64,000 bases of DNA, taken from NCBI GenBank assembly GCA_030803735.1, contig JAURUC010000001.1:4402001-4466000 (forward strand), in the 5' to 3' direction. Source of the DNA: Actinopolyspora lacussalsi (GTDB lineage: Bacteria > Actinomycetota > Actinomycetes > Mycobacteriales > Pseudonocardiaceae). The notes below the pieces were generated by a model that saw nothing but the letters and a program-made list of their open reading frames with translations, did not search any database and was not told the origin of the DNA. Positions 41,229 to 49,384 of the stretch are shown here, piece after piece (the stretch's first letter is position 1; every line of letters begins with the position of its first letter). A program made the position numbers and the translations under genes.

Positions 41229-43073
41229 ATGAGCGAAAATCACCCTGGTTCTCCCGACGAAAGTCAGGATCGCCCCGACACACCGACCGAGCACGGTTCA
41301 CCTCGGCCGGAGTCCGGTGAACAAGGCGTCGCCGGTGCCGCTTCGACGGAACCCGCGGAGTCCGGAGAGGCCCGGGAAAGCTCCGAGGGGCCGCCGCCGG
41401 AGTCGACGCAGCGAGTCGACGCCTCCGAAGCCGCACCGGACAGCACCGAGGATTCGACCACGTGGCAACAGGGAGCTTCGCGGTCCGGAACCGACCACCC
41501 CACCTCCACCGGTCCCACCACCGGCACGGAAGCCACCGCCTCGTCCGACCCGTCCGAGGCCTCCGAGCAGCGACCGTGGAGCCCGAACTCCGGTACCGAA
41601 CCCCAACAGCCATACACCCCGCAGCAGTCCCCGCAGCAATCCCAGCAGCCCCACGGGTTGGGCAATCCGCCACAGCAGTACCCGGGGCAGCAGTACTCGG
41701 GACAGCAATACACGGGGCAGCAGTACTCGGGCCAGCAGTACTCGGGCCAGCAGTACTCGGGCCAGCAGTACCCGGGCCAGTACTCGACCCAGCCCGGGCA
41801 GCCGATGCAGCCGGGACAGTATCCCGGCCAGTACGCGGGTCAGCCCGGTGCTGCCGCGGGTGGCCCGCAGCAGCCGGGACAGTACGGCGCGCAGCAACTG
41901 CCACCACAGACCGATCCGCAGTACCCCTACGTGACCCAGCAGTACCCCCAGCCCCCGGTCGAGGAGCCACCGAGATCCGGGAGTGGCGGTGCTCGTGGGC
42001 GCCTGCTGGTCGGTATGACCGCGTTAGCCCTGGTGGCCGGTCTCGTGGGAGGCGCTGGGGGCACCTACGCCGTTTACCAGGCCACCGGGGGCAGCGGCGT
42101 AGTCACCTCCTTCGACCAGCAGGCACCCTCCTCGGAGAACAGCAGCAGCGCGCCCTCGGGGTCGGTGCAATCCGTCGCCGACACGGTGCTGCCGAGCGTG
42201 GTGCAGATCCAGGTGCAGACCAGCAGGGGTACTTCGGGTTCCGGCTCGGGAATCATCATCGGCGAGGACGGATACATCCTCACGAACAATCACGTCGTGG
42301 AGGGAGCCTCCCAGGCGGGCGGTGATCTCGTCGCGCGCTTCAACGACGGACAGGTCGGTCAGCTCAACGTGGTCGGTACCGCCCCGTGGTCCGATCTCGC
42401 CGTGGTCAAAGCCGATGTCACCGGTCTGACCCCGGCGAAGTTGGGTAACTCGGGAGAGCTGGATATCGGCTCGGGAGTGGTCGCGATCGGATCCCCGTAC
42501 GGGCTCTCCGGAACCGTGACCAGCGGTATCATCAGTGCCAAGGACCGTCCTGTCCGCGCGGGCGGCCAGAGCGGAACTCAGGCCACGGTGCTCAACGCGC
42601 TGCAGACCGACGCCGCGATCAACCCCGGCAACTCGGGTGGGCCGCTCGTCGACATGAACGGCCGGGTGATCGGCATCAACTCCGCCATCTACAGCCCCAG
42701 TTCCTCCAGCGAACAGGCCGGATCGGTGGGACTCGGTTTCGCTATCCCGATCGACCACGCCCGCAGGATCGGCAAGCAGCTCATCGAGGACGGATCGGCT
42801 GCTCGTACCACGCTCGGTGTGCAGGTGCGGGTCGTCGGAAACGTCAACGGTGGTCTCGTCGTGGAGGTCCCCTCGGGTGGACCGGCGGCCGAGGCCGGTG
42901 TCGAGAGCGGTGACGTCATCACCAAGGTGAACGAGCGCACGATCACCAGCGGCGACGAGCTGATCGCGGCCATCCGCTCCTACGCGCCGGGCGATACCGT
43001 CACGCTGACCATCACCAACGAGCAGGGTGGCAACAAGCACACGGTCGAAGCGACACTGACCGGCCAGGAGTAG
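41229..43073 (+). CDS. pepD: HtrA-like serine protease PepD
   Basis: 614 residues. The first ~255 are an unstructured cytoplasmic tail, acidic/Ser-rich then a (GQQY(S/T/P)) repeat. One membrane helix about 260-282 (LLVGMTALALVAGLVGGAGGTYAV). Trypsin-like protease about 310-500: His in TNNHVVEGA, Asp in WSDLAVVKADV, Ser in NPGNSGGPLVDMNG. PDZ domain about 515-610: GGLVVEVPSGGPAAEAGVESGDVITKVN. Acts outside the membrane on misfolded envelope proteins. Same gene order as M. tuberculosis mprAB-pepD apart from an insertion. Confidence 0.92.
   Translation: MSENHPGSPDESQDRPDTPTEHGSPRPESGEQGVAGAASTEPAESGEARESSEGPPPESTQRVDASEAAPDSTEDSTTWQQGASRSGTDHPTSTGPTTGTEATASSDPSEASEQRPWSPNSGTEPQQPYTPQQSPQQSQQPHGLGNPPQQYPGQQYSGQQYTGQQYSGQQYSGQQYSGQQYPGQYSTQPGQPMQPGQYPGQYAGQPGAAAGGPQQPGQYGAQQLPPQTDPQYPYVTQQYPQPPVEEPPRSGSGGARGRLLVGMTALALVAGLVGGAGGTYAVYQATGGSGVVTSFDQQAPSSENSSSAPSGSVQSVADTVLPSVVQIQVQTSRGTSGSGSGIIIGEDGYILTNNHVVEGASQAGGDLVARFNDGQVGQLNVVGTAPWSDLAVVKADVTGLTPAKLGNSGELDIGSGVVAIGSPYGLSGTVTSGIISAKDRPVRAGGQSGTQATVLNALQTDAAINPGNSGGPLVDMNGRVIGINSAIYSPSSSSEQAGSVGLGFAIPIDHARRIGKQLIEDGSAARTTLGVQVRVVGNVNGGLVVEVPSGGPAAEAGVESGDVITKVNERTITSGDELIAAIRSYAPGDTVTLTITNEQGGNKHTVEATLTGQE
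41690..41790 (+). repeat. Tandem 15-bp coding repeat in pepD
   Basis: About six copies of a unit encoding G-Q-Q-Y-(S/T/P) in the cytoplasmic tail of PepD. In-frame unit length, so copy number changes only tail length. Confidence 0.75.
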
Positions 43074-43100
43074 TGAGACCCCCGGCGTTGGTGCCCTGCC

Positions 43101-43164
43101 CTTGAGTGCCCGGAGCCCTTGAGTGCCCGGAGCCCTTGAGCGCCCGGAGCCATCGAGCACCCGG
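43101..43164 (+). repeat. 17-bp tandem repeat between pepD and moaB
   Basis: Three near-identical CTTGAGTGCCCGGAGCC units (third has C for T) and a partial fourth. Noncoding, starting 27 bases after the pepD stop. Confidence 0.8.
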
Positions 43165-43209
43165 ATGGATCCGAGCACTACGCCTTACCCCCGATGATCA
43201 GGAGCAGAC

Positions 43210-43815
43210 ATGGACGGTCGATACGGCAGTGTCGTGGATCACCCGCTCCGCGAGGTGAAGACATCGGATCCACTGGATCCGGACGGCGATCCGTCGGCCG
43301 CTACGGTGAGCGATATGGAACGCAACGCGCAGCGGTTGGGACGAGCGCTGGTGGTCGTTGTCGACGACCGGGTCGCGCAGAGTGAGCAGGAGGACACCAC
43401 CGGTCCGTTGGTGACCGAGCTGTTGGAGGAGGCGGGATTCATCGTCGACGGCAGCGTCGCAGTCGCCGGTGAGACCGTGGAAATCAGGAACGCGTTGAAC
43501 ACAGCCGTGATCGGCGGCGTGGACATGGTCATCACCGTCGGCGGCACCGGGGTGTCGCCGCGCGACGTCACGCCGGACGCCACGTCCGGCGTGTTGGATC
43601 GACCGGTTCCCGGGATCGCCGAGGCGCTGCGCGCTTCCGGACTGGCGGCGGGAGCCGTCGATGCGGGGGTTTCCCGTGGTCTGGTCGGCGTCTCCGGCAG
43701 CACGCTGGTTGTCAACCTGGCCGGTTCGCGCGCGGCCATCCGGGACGGTATGGCCACGCTGACCCCGCTGGTCACGCACGTGATCGAGCAGCTTTCCGGC
43801 ATCGACGGCATCTGA
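43210..43815 (+). CDS. MoaB/Mog-family molybdenum cofactor protein
   Basis: 201 residues; AGGAG 6 bases before the ATG at 43210. The ~45-residue leader is disordered. The MoCF-binding fold follows: ALVVVVDDRVAQSEQEDTTGPLVTELLEEAGF, then MVITVGGTGVSPRDVTPDATSGVLDRPVPGIAEALR, the conserved GGTG and DVTPDAT adenylation/MPT-binding motifs. Counterpart of Rv0984 (moaB2). Members adenylate molybdopterin; in this locus it sits next to stress and division genes, so the physiological role is not certain. Confidence 0.88.
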   Translation: MDGRYGSVVDHPLREVKTSDPLDPDGDPSAATVSDMERNAQRLGRALVVVVDDRVAQSEQEDTTGPLVTELLEEAGFIVDGSVAVAGETVEIRNALNTAVIGGVDMVITVGGTGVSPRDVTPDATSGVLDRPVPGIAEALRASGLAAGAVDAGVSRGLVGVSGSTLVVNLAGSRAAIRDGMATLTPLVTHVIEQLSGIDGI

Positions 43816-43950
43816 CGGCGGTGCCACGTCGCGGGCGGGTGCGCGGCGAAACAGACCACCACCGGCCGTCACGGCGAACGGAGCACACTCCAGGAGCACC
43901 ACGAGACCTCCTCGCTGTGGAGCACCGGAGGTGCGCACGGGGACGGCTCC

Positions 43951-44166
43951 GTGGCGGCGGATGGGAACGAGCGGGACAATGGCGTCGTGAACCAGCAGGA
44001 ATATCAGGCCGGGCGACAACCGGCTTCACGGCGCCGATCCCGTTCGATCGACGAGATTTTCGGCGATGTACTGCCGGAAACCACGGCGGACGAGCGTGAC
44101 GGTTCCGAGAACGGGGGCTCGAACTCCTGGTACATCGAGAACAGGCCGCCCCATCACGACTCTTGA
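43951..44166 (+). CDS. Small conserved actinobacterial protein, function unknown
   Basis: 71 residues from GTG 43951; GTG 43987 (VNQQEYQ) is an alternative. No strong ribosome site for either. The readable core SRSIDEIFGDVLPETTADERD and C-terminal SWYIENRPPHHDS look like a conserved acidic peptide ending in an aromatic/His motif. No signal, no membrane segment. Located between the moaB-like gene and the SAF-domain gene. Confidence 0.55.
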   Translation: MAADGNERDNGVVNQQEYQAGRQPASRRRSRSIDEIFGDVLPETTADERDGSENGGSNSWYIENRPPHHDS

Positions 44167-44217
44167 CCTTTCGGGTGAGGTCGGCGGCTCGTAGTGCGGC
44201 CTGCGTCGAAGCCGCGC

Positions 44218-44242
44218 GGCGATTTCGCGAGAAATCGACGCC
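44218..44242 (+). repeat. Dispersed hairpin repeat, copy 4
   Basis: GGCG/CGCC outer arms, ATTTC/GAAAT inner arms, GCGA loop, bulge CGA. It lies in the gap between the plus-strand small gene and the end of the convergent SAF gene, five bases from the latter's stop. Confidence 0.8.
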
Positions 44243-44247
44243 GTTAT

Positions 44248-44907
44248 TCAGCGCAGGGTCATCGTCACCGATTCGTGCAGCGCCGCCGCGGCCACGTCGG
44301 CGGCGCGACGGCGTTCGAGCCCGACGACCACAAGTGTGTCGCCTTCGGCGTCCCCATCGGAGGGATGAACCGCTACGACGGTCGCTCGCTCGGCCAGTAT
44401 CCGGGTGTTTCCGGTCCTGCTGCCGACTATGTCCACGTGCAGGCCGGGGTGAAGCAGTTCGGCCACCGCCTCGTCGGCGGGCCGGATCGCGACCGCGGCC
44501 TCGGTTTCGCCACCCGTGGTCAGCTCGGTGAGCGGATCGTCCAACAGGCTCAGGTCGGTCAGTGGTTCGCCGCGACGTGCCGCGCGTGCCAGGACCTCGC
44601 CGGTGACTCGTTCTCGCTGCCGCAGTGCTCGGTCCGGAACCAGCCGCTCCGGGATCCGGACCCTCGTGACGTCCCGCGGACCGACCCGAGTCCCCGGAGT
44701 CAGGTCTCGGGACGCGGTCAGCACCGTCTTCGTTCTCGAAGCGGTCCCGGAGTGCGCGGGCAGTGCGTACCACCCCGCCATCAGCAGCAGCACGGCCGCC
44801 AGGGCACGACGGAGCAGCACGATTCGTCTGCCCTGTATCCGCATCGTCTCGCGCAGCCGTTCCCGCGCGCCTCGCCGTAGCTGTCGGTCAGCGGTACTTT
44901 CCCGCAA
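44248..44907 (-). CDS. SAF-domain membrane protein (CpaB/RcpC-like)
   Basis: 219 residues from a TTG at 44907 supported by GGGAG 6 bases upstream; ATG 44845 would shorten it by ~20 residues. Basic N terminus, one membrane helix about residues 34-50 (ALAAVLLLMAGWYAL), then an SAF domain about 60-125 (TVLTASRDLTPGTRVGPRDVTRVRIPERLVP, GEVLARAARRGEPLT) and a C-terminal RcpC-like domain with RPADEAVAELLHPGLHVDIVG. Homologous domains occur in Flp pilus assembly CpaB, but no pilus genes are nearby. Single-pass with the domain outside. Confidence 0.8.
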   Translation of the reverse strand: MRESTADRQLRRGARERLRETMRIQGRRIVLLRRALAAVLLLMAGWYALPAHSGTASRTKTVLTASRDLTPGTRVGPRDVTRVRIPERLVPDRALRQRERVTGEVLARAARRGEPLTDLSLLDDPLTELTTGGETEAAVAIRPADEAVAELLHPGLHVDIVGSRTGNTRILAERATVVAVHPSDGDAEGDTLVVVGLERRRAADVAAAALHESVTMTLR

Positions 44908-45211
44908 TTCGATCTCCCGCTCGGTTCGTGGTGATTCTCGTCACCACGAGTCTGGAGCGGGGCCGGAGGTTCCGAACAAACTCGAACTGATCAGCTGTGG
45001 AGCGTCGATCCGGATGTGGACGGCAGCGTGGGTGGCGGAACCGGGCCAGGAAGCCCGTTTCCCCGCGTGTCACCCTGCCGCGAGCCACCGTGCGGCCGAG
45101 CCGCGGAACGGATGGGGTTCCGAACCGGGACTGCCGGTGCGGTCTCCGCTGCCCGCCCTTGGCTCGCCCGGGCAGCGGACGTACCTCGGGATTCGCGAGG
45201 GAGCGGTTCTG
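44908..45211. other. Intergenic stretch between SAF gene and ruc
   Basis: About 300 bases, no gene seen. It includes the perfect inverted repeat at 44926-44949 just upstream of the SAF gene. Confidence 0.45.
44926..44949. promoter_or_regulatory. Perfect inverted repeat upstream of SAF gene
   Basis: Nine-base arms TCGTGGTGA / TCACCACGA around TTCTCG, 19 bases before the TTG start. It could be an operator or a 5'-leader hairpin near the ribosome site. Confidence 0.5.
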
Positions 45212-45571
45212 TCAGTTCGTAGCCGCGGAGGTCTGTGTCTGGGCCCCGGAGGAGCTCGATTCCGAGGAACCACCGGAACTCCCACCCGACGACTCGGAAC
45301 TCCCGGAGCTTCCCGAACCGGAGTTGTCGGAGGAGCCGTTGCCCGAGCCGGAGTTCGTCCCCGCCGAGGCCCCGGACTCGCTCGAGGAGTTCGCCCCGCG
45401 GCTGTCGTTGCGGTAGAACCCGCTGCCCTTGAAGACGACACCCACCGCGTTGAACTTCTTCCGTAGCCTGCCCGAGCACTCCGGGCAGTCGGTGAGCGAG
45501 TCCTCGCTCAACGACTGGAAGGTCTCAAAATCGTGCCCGCAGGCGGTGCAGGCGTACTGGTAAGTGGGCAC
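45212..45571 (-). CDS. ruc: FmdB-type zinc-ribbon chaperone (Ruc/Rv0991c-like)
   Basis: 119 residues from GTG 45571 (PTYQYACTACGHDF follows, the family's normal beginning); ATG 45580 would have its GGAGG too close. Zinc ribbon with CTAC and CPEC pairs (about residues 7-35), then GVVFKGSGFYRNDSRG and a ~60-residue Ser/Gly-rich disordered tail. Rv0991c of M. tuberculosis, with the same ribbon and tail, was described as a redox-regulated chaperone working with Hsp70 and belonging to the HrcA regulon. A CIRCE element upstream here fits that. Confidence 0.87.
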   Translation of the reverse strand: MPTYQYACTACGHDFETFQSLSEDSLTDCPECSGRLRKKFNAVGVVFKGSGFYRNDSRGANSSSESGASAGTNSGSGNGSSDNSGSGSSGSSESSGGSSGGSSESSSSGAQTQTSAATN

Positions 45572-45657
45572 GGGTCTCATACCTCCGGAATCGGACGGCG
45601 ACGCATCGACGCGCCGCGCTCGGTGACACACGCGGTGCCGGTCCCCGGACAACGACA

Positions 45658-45684
45658 TTGGCACTCGAACGGGATGAGTGCCAA
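45658..45684. promoter_or_regulatory. CIRCE element (HrcA operator) upstream of ruc
   Basis: TTGGCACTC, nine bases, GAGTGCCAA: perfect 9-bp arms with the exact 9-bp spacer of CIRCE (consensus TTAGCACTC-N9-GAGTGCTAA). It lies 87 bp before the ruc start. A plausible promoter, TTGCGT - 18 bp - CATTAT on the minus strand, is just upstream of it. Confidence 0.87.
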
Positions 45685-45793
45685 TACGATAATGCTGCAC
45701 GGCTGGACACCGACGCAATCGGGGCTGCGTCACAATGCGACGTCGATAATGTCACGCGCCCGAAGGAGCTTCGGGGGGCGCCCGTAACCGAAA

Positions 45794-46390
45794 TCACACC
45801 GGTAGGCGGGTGAATCCGGAAGCGGGGGTCACGACTCCGGTGACACGCACGTCGTGTGCCTCGGCGGGCAGTTCCTCGACGAACTCCGAGTCCCGAACCA
45901 CCGCCGCGAGCTCGGCCGAATCGTCGGCCAGCGGCAACGACCGGTCGTAGAAACCGGCACCCTTGCCCAAGCGTACCCCTCGTCGGTCCACGGCCAGGGC
46001 GGGAACCAGCACCGCGCCCGCCTCCGAGATCGCACCCGCTCCCAGGTGGGGCGTGCTCGGTTCCAGCAGTCCGTAGGTCGCACGACGCAGCGAGTCCGGC
46101 CCCTCGTAGGCCGCCCACTCCAACGGGTTCCTGCCCGCCATGACGGGCAGCAACACGCGGTGGCCCCGTGCCACGAGGCTGTCGAGCAGTTCCGGTGATC
46201 CGGGTTCGGACCCCACCGGTACATAGGCGCAGACGGTTGTGATCCGTGTCTCGGACAACCATTCGATTATCGTCGTTCGCAGCGCACGGTTCTCCTCGGT
46301 ACGGGTTCGTTCGGTGAGCGCGTCACGTTCCGAACCCAGCCTGCGTCGCCACTGTTCTTTTCGGTTCAGTTCGTCTTCCGAGAGCGTCAC
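45794..46390 (-). CDS. 5-Formyltetrahydrofolate cyclo-ligase family protein
   Basis: 198 residues from GTG 46390; the frame extends to 46762 through galU's antisense without meaning. ATP-dependent folate ligase fold: basic N-terminal LNRKEQWRRRLGSERD, VCAYVPVGSEPGSPELL, HRVLLPVMAGR, VLVPALAVDRRGVRLGKGAGFYDRSL (the conserved R-LG-G-GYYD-type phosphate loop, here GKGAGFYDR) and EELPAEAHDVRVTGVVTP. Converts 5-formyl-THF to 5,10-methenyl-THF. Divergent from galU with only 37 bp between start codons, as in M. tuberculosis (Rv0992c/Rv0993). Confidence 0.9.
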   Translation of the reverse strand: MTLSEDELNRKEQWRRRLGSERDALTERTRTEENRALRTTIIEWLSETRITTVCAYVPVGSEPGSPELLDSLVARGHRVLLPVMAGRNPLEWAAYEGPDSLRRATYGLLEPSTPHLGAGAISEAGAVLVPALAVDRRGVRLGKGAGFYDRSLPLADDSAELAAVVRDSEFVEELPAEAHDVRVTGVVTPASGFTRLPV

Positions 46391-46427
46391 GAGACGAAGG
46401 GTAGTCAATATCGCTAGGCTCGCGGTC

Positions 46428-47351
46428 ATGAGTAGCCTGACAAGCTCGCAGGCGGCTGCGGCTTTCCGCACCGCGATCGTTCCAGCGGCGGGGCTGGGAA
46501 CTCGCTTTCTCCCGGCCACGAAATCCGTGCCCAAGGAATTGTTGCCGGTCGTCGACACACCGGGAATCGAACTGGTGGCGGAGGAGGCGGCCGAAGCCGG
46601 TGCCGACCGCCTGGTCGTCGTCACCGCTCCGGACAAGAGTTCGGTGGTCGAACACTTCCACCCCCAGCCGGAACTGGAAGCCACTCTCGAGGCCAGGGAC
46701 AAGCAGCGACTGCTTCGCAAGGTGCGCCGGGCCCCGGAGCTCATCACGGCCGATTCCGCCATTCAGGACAAGGCACTGGGACTCGGGCACGCCGTGGCCT
46801 GTGCCGAGCCGAACCTCGGTGCCGACGAGGACGCTGTCGCGGTGCTGCTGCCGGACGATCTGGTCTACCCCGCGAGTGCCGACGAGAGCGGTGTGCTGAC
46901 CAGGATGTCCGAGGTGCGTTCCCGTCACGGCGGCAGCGTGCTGTGTGCTTTCGACGTGCCGCCCGAGCGAACTTCTTCCTACGGCGTCTTCGACGTTTCC
47001 GACACCGAGGAGCCCGATGTCAAACGTGTCCGCGGCATGGTGGAGAAGCCCCAACCCGCCGAGGCCCCATCCAATCTCGCGGCCGCGGGCCGCTATCTGC
47101 TCGACCGTCAGGTGTTCGACGCGTTGCGGCGCATCGAACCGGGTGCCGGCGGTGAACTGCAACTGACCGATGCCGTAGCGTTGCTGATCGCCGAGGGGCA
47201 CCCGGTCCACGTCGTGGTCCATCGCGGGACGCGGCACGATCTGGGAAATCCCGGAGGTTTCCTGAAAGCGGCGGTCGATTTCGCGCTGCGGGACTCCGAG
47301 TACGGGACTGACCTGCGAGAGTGGCTGGGCGAACGGTTGAACCGGAGCTGA
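46428..47351 (+). CDS. galU: UTP-glucose-1-phosphate uridylyltransferase
   Basis: 307 residues from ATG 46428. Nucleotidyltransferase: AIVPAAGLGTRFLPATKSVPKELLPVVD (signature loop and KE-P-V), VVVTAPDKSSVVEHF, LGHAVACAEPNLG, VLLPDDLVY, RGMVEKPQPAEAPSNLAAAGRYLLD, and GTRHDLGNPGGFLKAAVDFAL. Makes UDP-glucose for envelope polymers and for the Leloir pathway. A TAGGCT seven bases before the ATG and no ribosome site suggest a leaderless transcript. Shares its short promoter region with the divergent cyclo-ligase gene. Confidence 0.95.
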   Translation: MSSLTSSQAAAAFRTAIVPAAGLGTRFLPATKSVPKELLPVVDTPGIELVAEEAAEAGADRLVVVTAPDKSSVVEHFHPQPELEATLEARDKQRLLRKVRRAPELITADSAIQDKALGLGHAVACAEPNLGADEDAVAVLLPDDLVYPASADESGVLTRMSEVRSRHGGSVLCAFDVPPERTSSYGVFDVSDTEEPDVKRVRGMVEKPQPAEAPSNLAAAGRYLLDRQVFDALRRIEPGAGGELQLTDAVALLIAEGHPVHVVVHRGTRHDLGNPGGFLKAAVDFALRDSEYGTDLREWLGERLNRS

Positions 47352-47415
47352 GCTCCGTACGCCGCTGTCCCGTGCGCGTACCGGTCAACAGTGTCTTCGC
47401 CGAAGAGGTCGAGCC

Positions 47416-48639
47416 ATGAGATCAGTGGATGAACAGCTTGCACGGGTACTCGCGGCCGCCGTGCGGCCTTCACCTGTTCGGGTGGCAATAGCGGAGGCAC
47501 AGGGCTTGTTGTGCGCCGAGGAAGTCGTGGCGGAGCGGGCGTTGCCGGGTGCCGACCAGGCCGCCGTGGACGGTTACGCGGTTCGCAGCGTCGATGTTCG
47601 CCACGCCGGTAGTGAACCGGTGGAGCTGCCCGTAGTGGGTGAGGTGACCGCCGGTTCACGACAGCCCCGTCGACTGCAGCCGGGTCAGACGGTTCACGTC
47701 ACCACCGGTGCCCCGCTGCCGACGCTGGCCGACGCGGTGGTGCCGGTCTCGGAGACGGATCAGCATCCCGCCAAGGTCACGATCTGGCGTTCGGTGCCCT
47801 CGGCGGCCTTCGTCCGTCGCGAGGGTGAGGACGTGCGGTCCGGTGACGCCGCGGTCCGGCGGGGCACGGCGATCGGTCCCGCCCAGGTCGGTCTGCTGGC
47901 CGCGGTCGGCAGGAGCAAGGTGCTGGTGCATCCCAGACCGCGGATATCGATCATCGCGTTGGGACCGGAACTGGTCGATGTGGACCGTACTCCCGGTGCG
48001 GGGCAGGTTTACGACGTGAACTCCTATGCGCTCGCGGCAGCGGCCAGGGACGCCGGTGCCGAGGTGACCAGGGTGGGCATCGTCGATTCCGATCCCAAAC
48101 GCCTGCGCGAGGTGGTGGAGGGCAGGCTGCTGCTTTCCGAGATCGTGATCATCGCCGGCGGTGCGGGCGGCTCCGCCGCCGAGGAGGTCCGCTCCTGTTT
48201 GGCGGAGCTCGGCGAGCTCGACACCACGAGAGTGGCCATGCACCCCGGTTCCACCCAGGGATTCGGACGGCTGGGGCCCGACCGGGTGCCCACCTTCCTG
48301 CTCCCCGCCAACCCCGTGAGCGCTCTCGTCGTCTTCGAAGTACTGATAAGGCCGCTGTTGCGCTCGGCGCTGGGCAAGGCGAATCCGCATCGTCGTTCCA
48401 TAGCAGCGGAGCTGGTATCGCCGGTTTCGTCCACGAAGGGGCGACGCGGTTTCGTGCGGGGCAGACTGCTGCGCGACGCCGAGGGCGGTTCCTACCTGGT
48501 GCAGCCGGTGGGCGGCTCCGACGAGCATCTGCTGGCTTCGTTGGCCGAGGCCAACTGCCTGATGATGCTCGACGAGGACGTCACTCAGGCCGTGGCAGGC
48601 GAGTGGCTCCGGGTGAGTTTCCTGTCACAGCGGTCCTGA
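47416..48639 (+). CDS. glp: Glp, gephyrin/MoeA-like molybdotransferase homologue
   Basis: 407 residues. MoeA/gephyrin fold: domain I-II GADQAAVDGYAVRSVD, VHVTTGAPLPTLADAVVPV, REGEDVRSGDAAVRRGTAIGPAQVGLLAAVG; MPT-binding domain III IALGPELVDVDRTPGAGQVYDVNSYALAAAARDAGAEVTRVGIVDSD; then AGGAGGSAAEEV where catalytic MoeA enzymes have GGVSxGD(Y/F)D. That substitution and the linked galU-rimJ-glpR order match the corynebacterial Glp protein, which binds FtsZ and acts in division rather than cofactor synthesis. Genome pipelines usually call this moeA. Confidence 0.85.
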   Translation: MRSVDEQLARVLAAAVRPSPVRVAIAEAQGLLCAEEVVAERALPGADQAAVDGYAVRSVDVRHAGSEPVELPVVGEVTAGSRQPRRLQPGQTVHVTTGAPLPTLADAVVPVSETDQHPAKVTIWRSVPSAAFVRREGEDVRSGDAAVRRGTAIGPAQVGLLAAVGRSKVLVHPRPRISIIALGPELVDVDRTPGAGQVYDVNSYALAAAARDAGAEVTRVGIVDSDPKRLREVVEGRLLLSEIVIIAGGAGGSAAEEVRSCLAELGELDTTRVAMHPGSTQGFGRLGPDRVPTFLLPANPVSALVVFEVLIRPLLRSALGKANPHRRSIAAELVSPVSSTKGRRGFVRGRLLRDAEGGSYLVQPVGGSDEHLLASLAEANCLMMLDEDVTQAVAGEWLRVSFLSQRS

Positions 48640-48718
48640 GAACAGTGCTGACGCATCCGCTCGGCGCGGCGGGGTGCTTTCGAGTCAGCGTTTCCAGTGA
48701 TGGGAGCCGGTGTTCGTT

Positions 48719-49384
48719 ATGGCGGGAGCCGTCCCCGAATTCGAGCTCGCCGAGGGCAGACATCCCGGTTGGCCCGCCAGGGTCGGGCCGCTGGTGGTGC
48801 CGGCGGGCAGGGTGGCGTTGCGCCCGCCCAGGCTGCGCGACGCCGCCGCTTGGAGCGAGGTGCGGCTGCGGGACAGGGACTACCTGCGGCGTTGGGAACC
48901 CACCGGTGGTGACTGGAACCAGCGCAACACGAGCACTGCCTGGTTCGGACAGTGGAACGCGCTGCGCAGGATGGCGAGACGCGGCCACGTGCTGCCGTTC
49001 GTCATAACGCTGGACGGTGCGCTGGCGGGGCAGCTCACCATCGGGAACATCATCCGGGGTGCGTTGCGTTCCGGATGGATCGGCTACTGGGTCTCGCGGC
49101 AGAGCGCGGGCTCGGGAGTGGCCACCGCCGCCGTGGCGCTGGCCGTGGACCACTGTTTCGGTCCGACCGGACTCCACCGACTGGAGGCGACGGTGCGTCC
49201 GGAGAACTCACCCAGTGTGCGGGTCCTGGAGAAGTCGGGGTTCCGGCGCGAGGGGTTGTTCGAGCGGTATCTCGACGTGGCCGGAGCCTGGCGCGACCAC
49301 TGGGTTTACGCGTTGACCCGGGAGGAGGTCCCCGAAGGGGCGGTGGCCGCGTTGATTCGAGCGGGTCGTGCCGAGCGGCCCTGA
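48719..49384 (+). CDS. rimJ: GNAT N-acetyltransferase, RimJ-like
   Basis: 221 residues from ATG 48719 (GTG 48710 in frame). RimJ/RimL-type GNAT: LRPPRLRDAAAWSEVRLRDRDYLRRWEPT at the N terminus, FVITLDGALAGQLTIGNI, IGYWVSRQSAGSGVATAAVALAVDHCF (acetyl-CoA loop variant SAGSGVATAA) and LHRLEATVRPENSPSVRVLEKSGFRREGLFERYLDVAG. Transfers acetyl to a protein N terminus or small amine. Counterpart of Rv0995. Placed between glp and glpR on the same strand. Confidence 0.88.
   Translation: MAGAVPEFELAEGRHPGWPARVGPLVVPAGRVALRPPRLRDAAAWSEVRLRDRDYLRRWEPTGGDWNQRNTSTAWFGQWNALRRMARRGHVLPFVITLDGALAGQLTIGNIIRGALRSGWIGYWVSRQSAGSGVATAAVALAVDHCFGPTGLHRLEATVRPENSPSVRVLEKSGFRREGLFERYLDVAGAWRDHWVYALTREEVPEGAVAALIRAGRAERP

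Noticed and set aside
47416..48639. Plain molybdopterin molybdotransferase MoeA
   Set aside because: The catalytic GGVSxGD motif is altered and the linkage to galU, rimJ and glpR fits the Glp division protein better; residual MoeA activity is not excluded.
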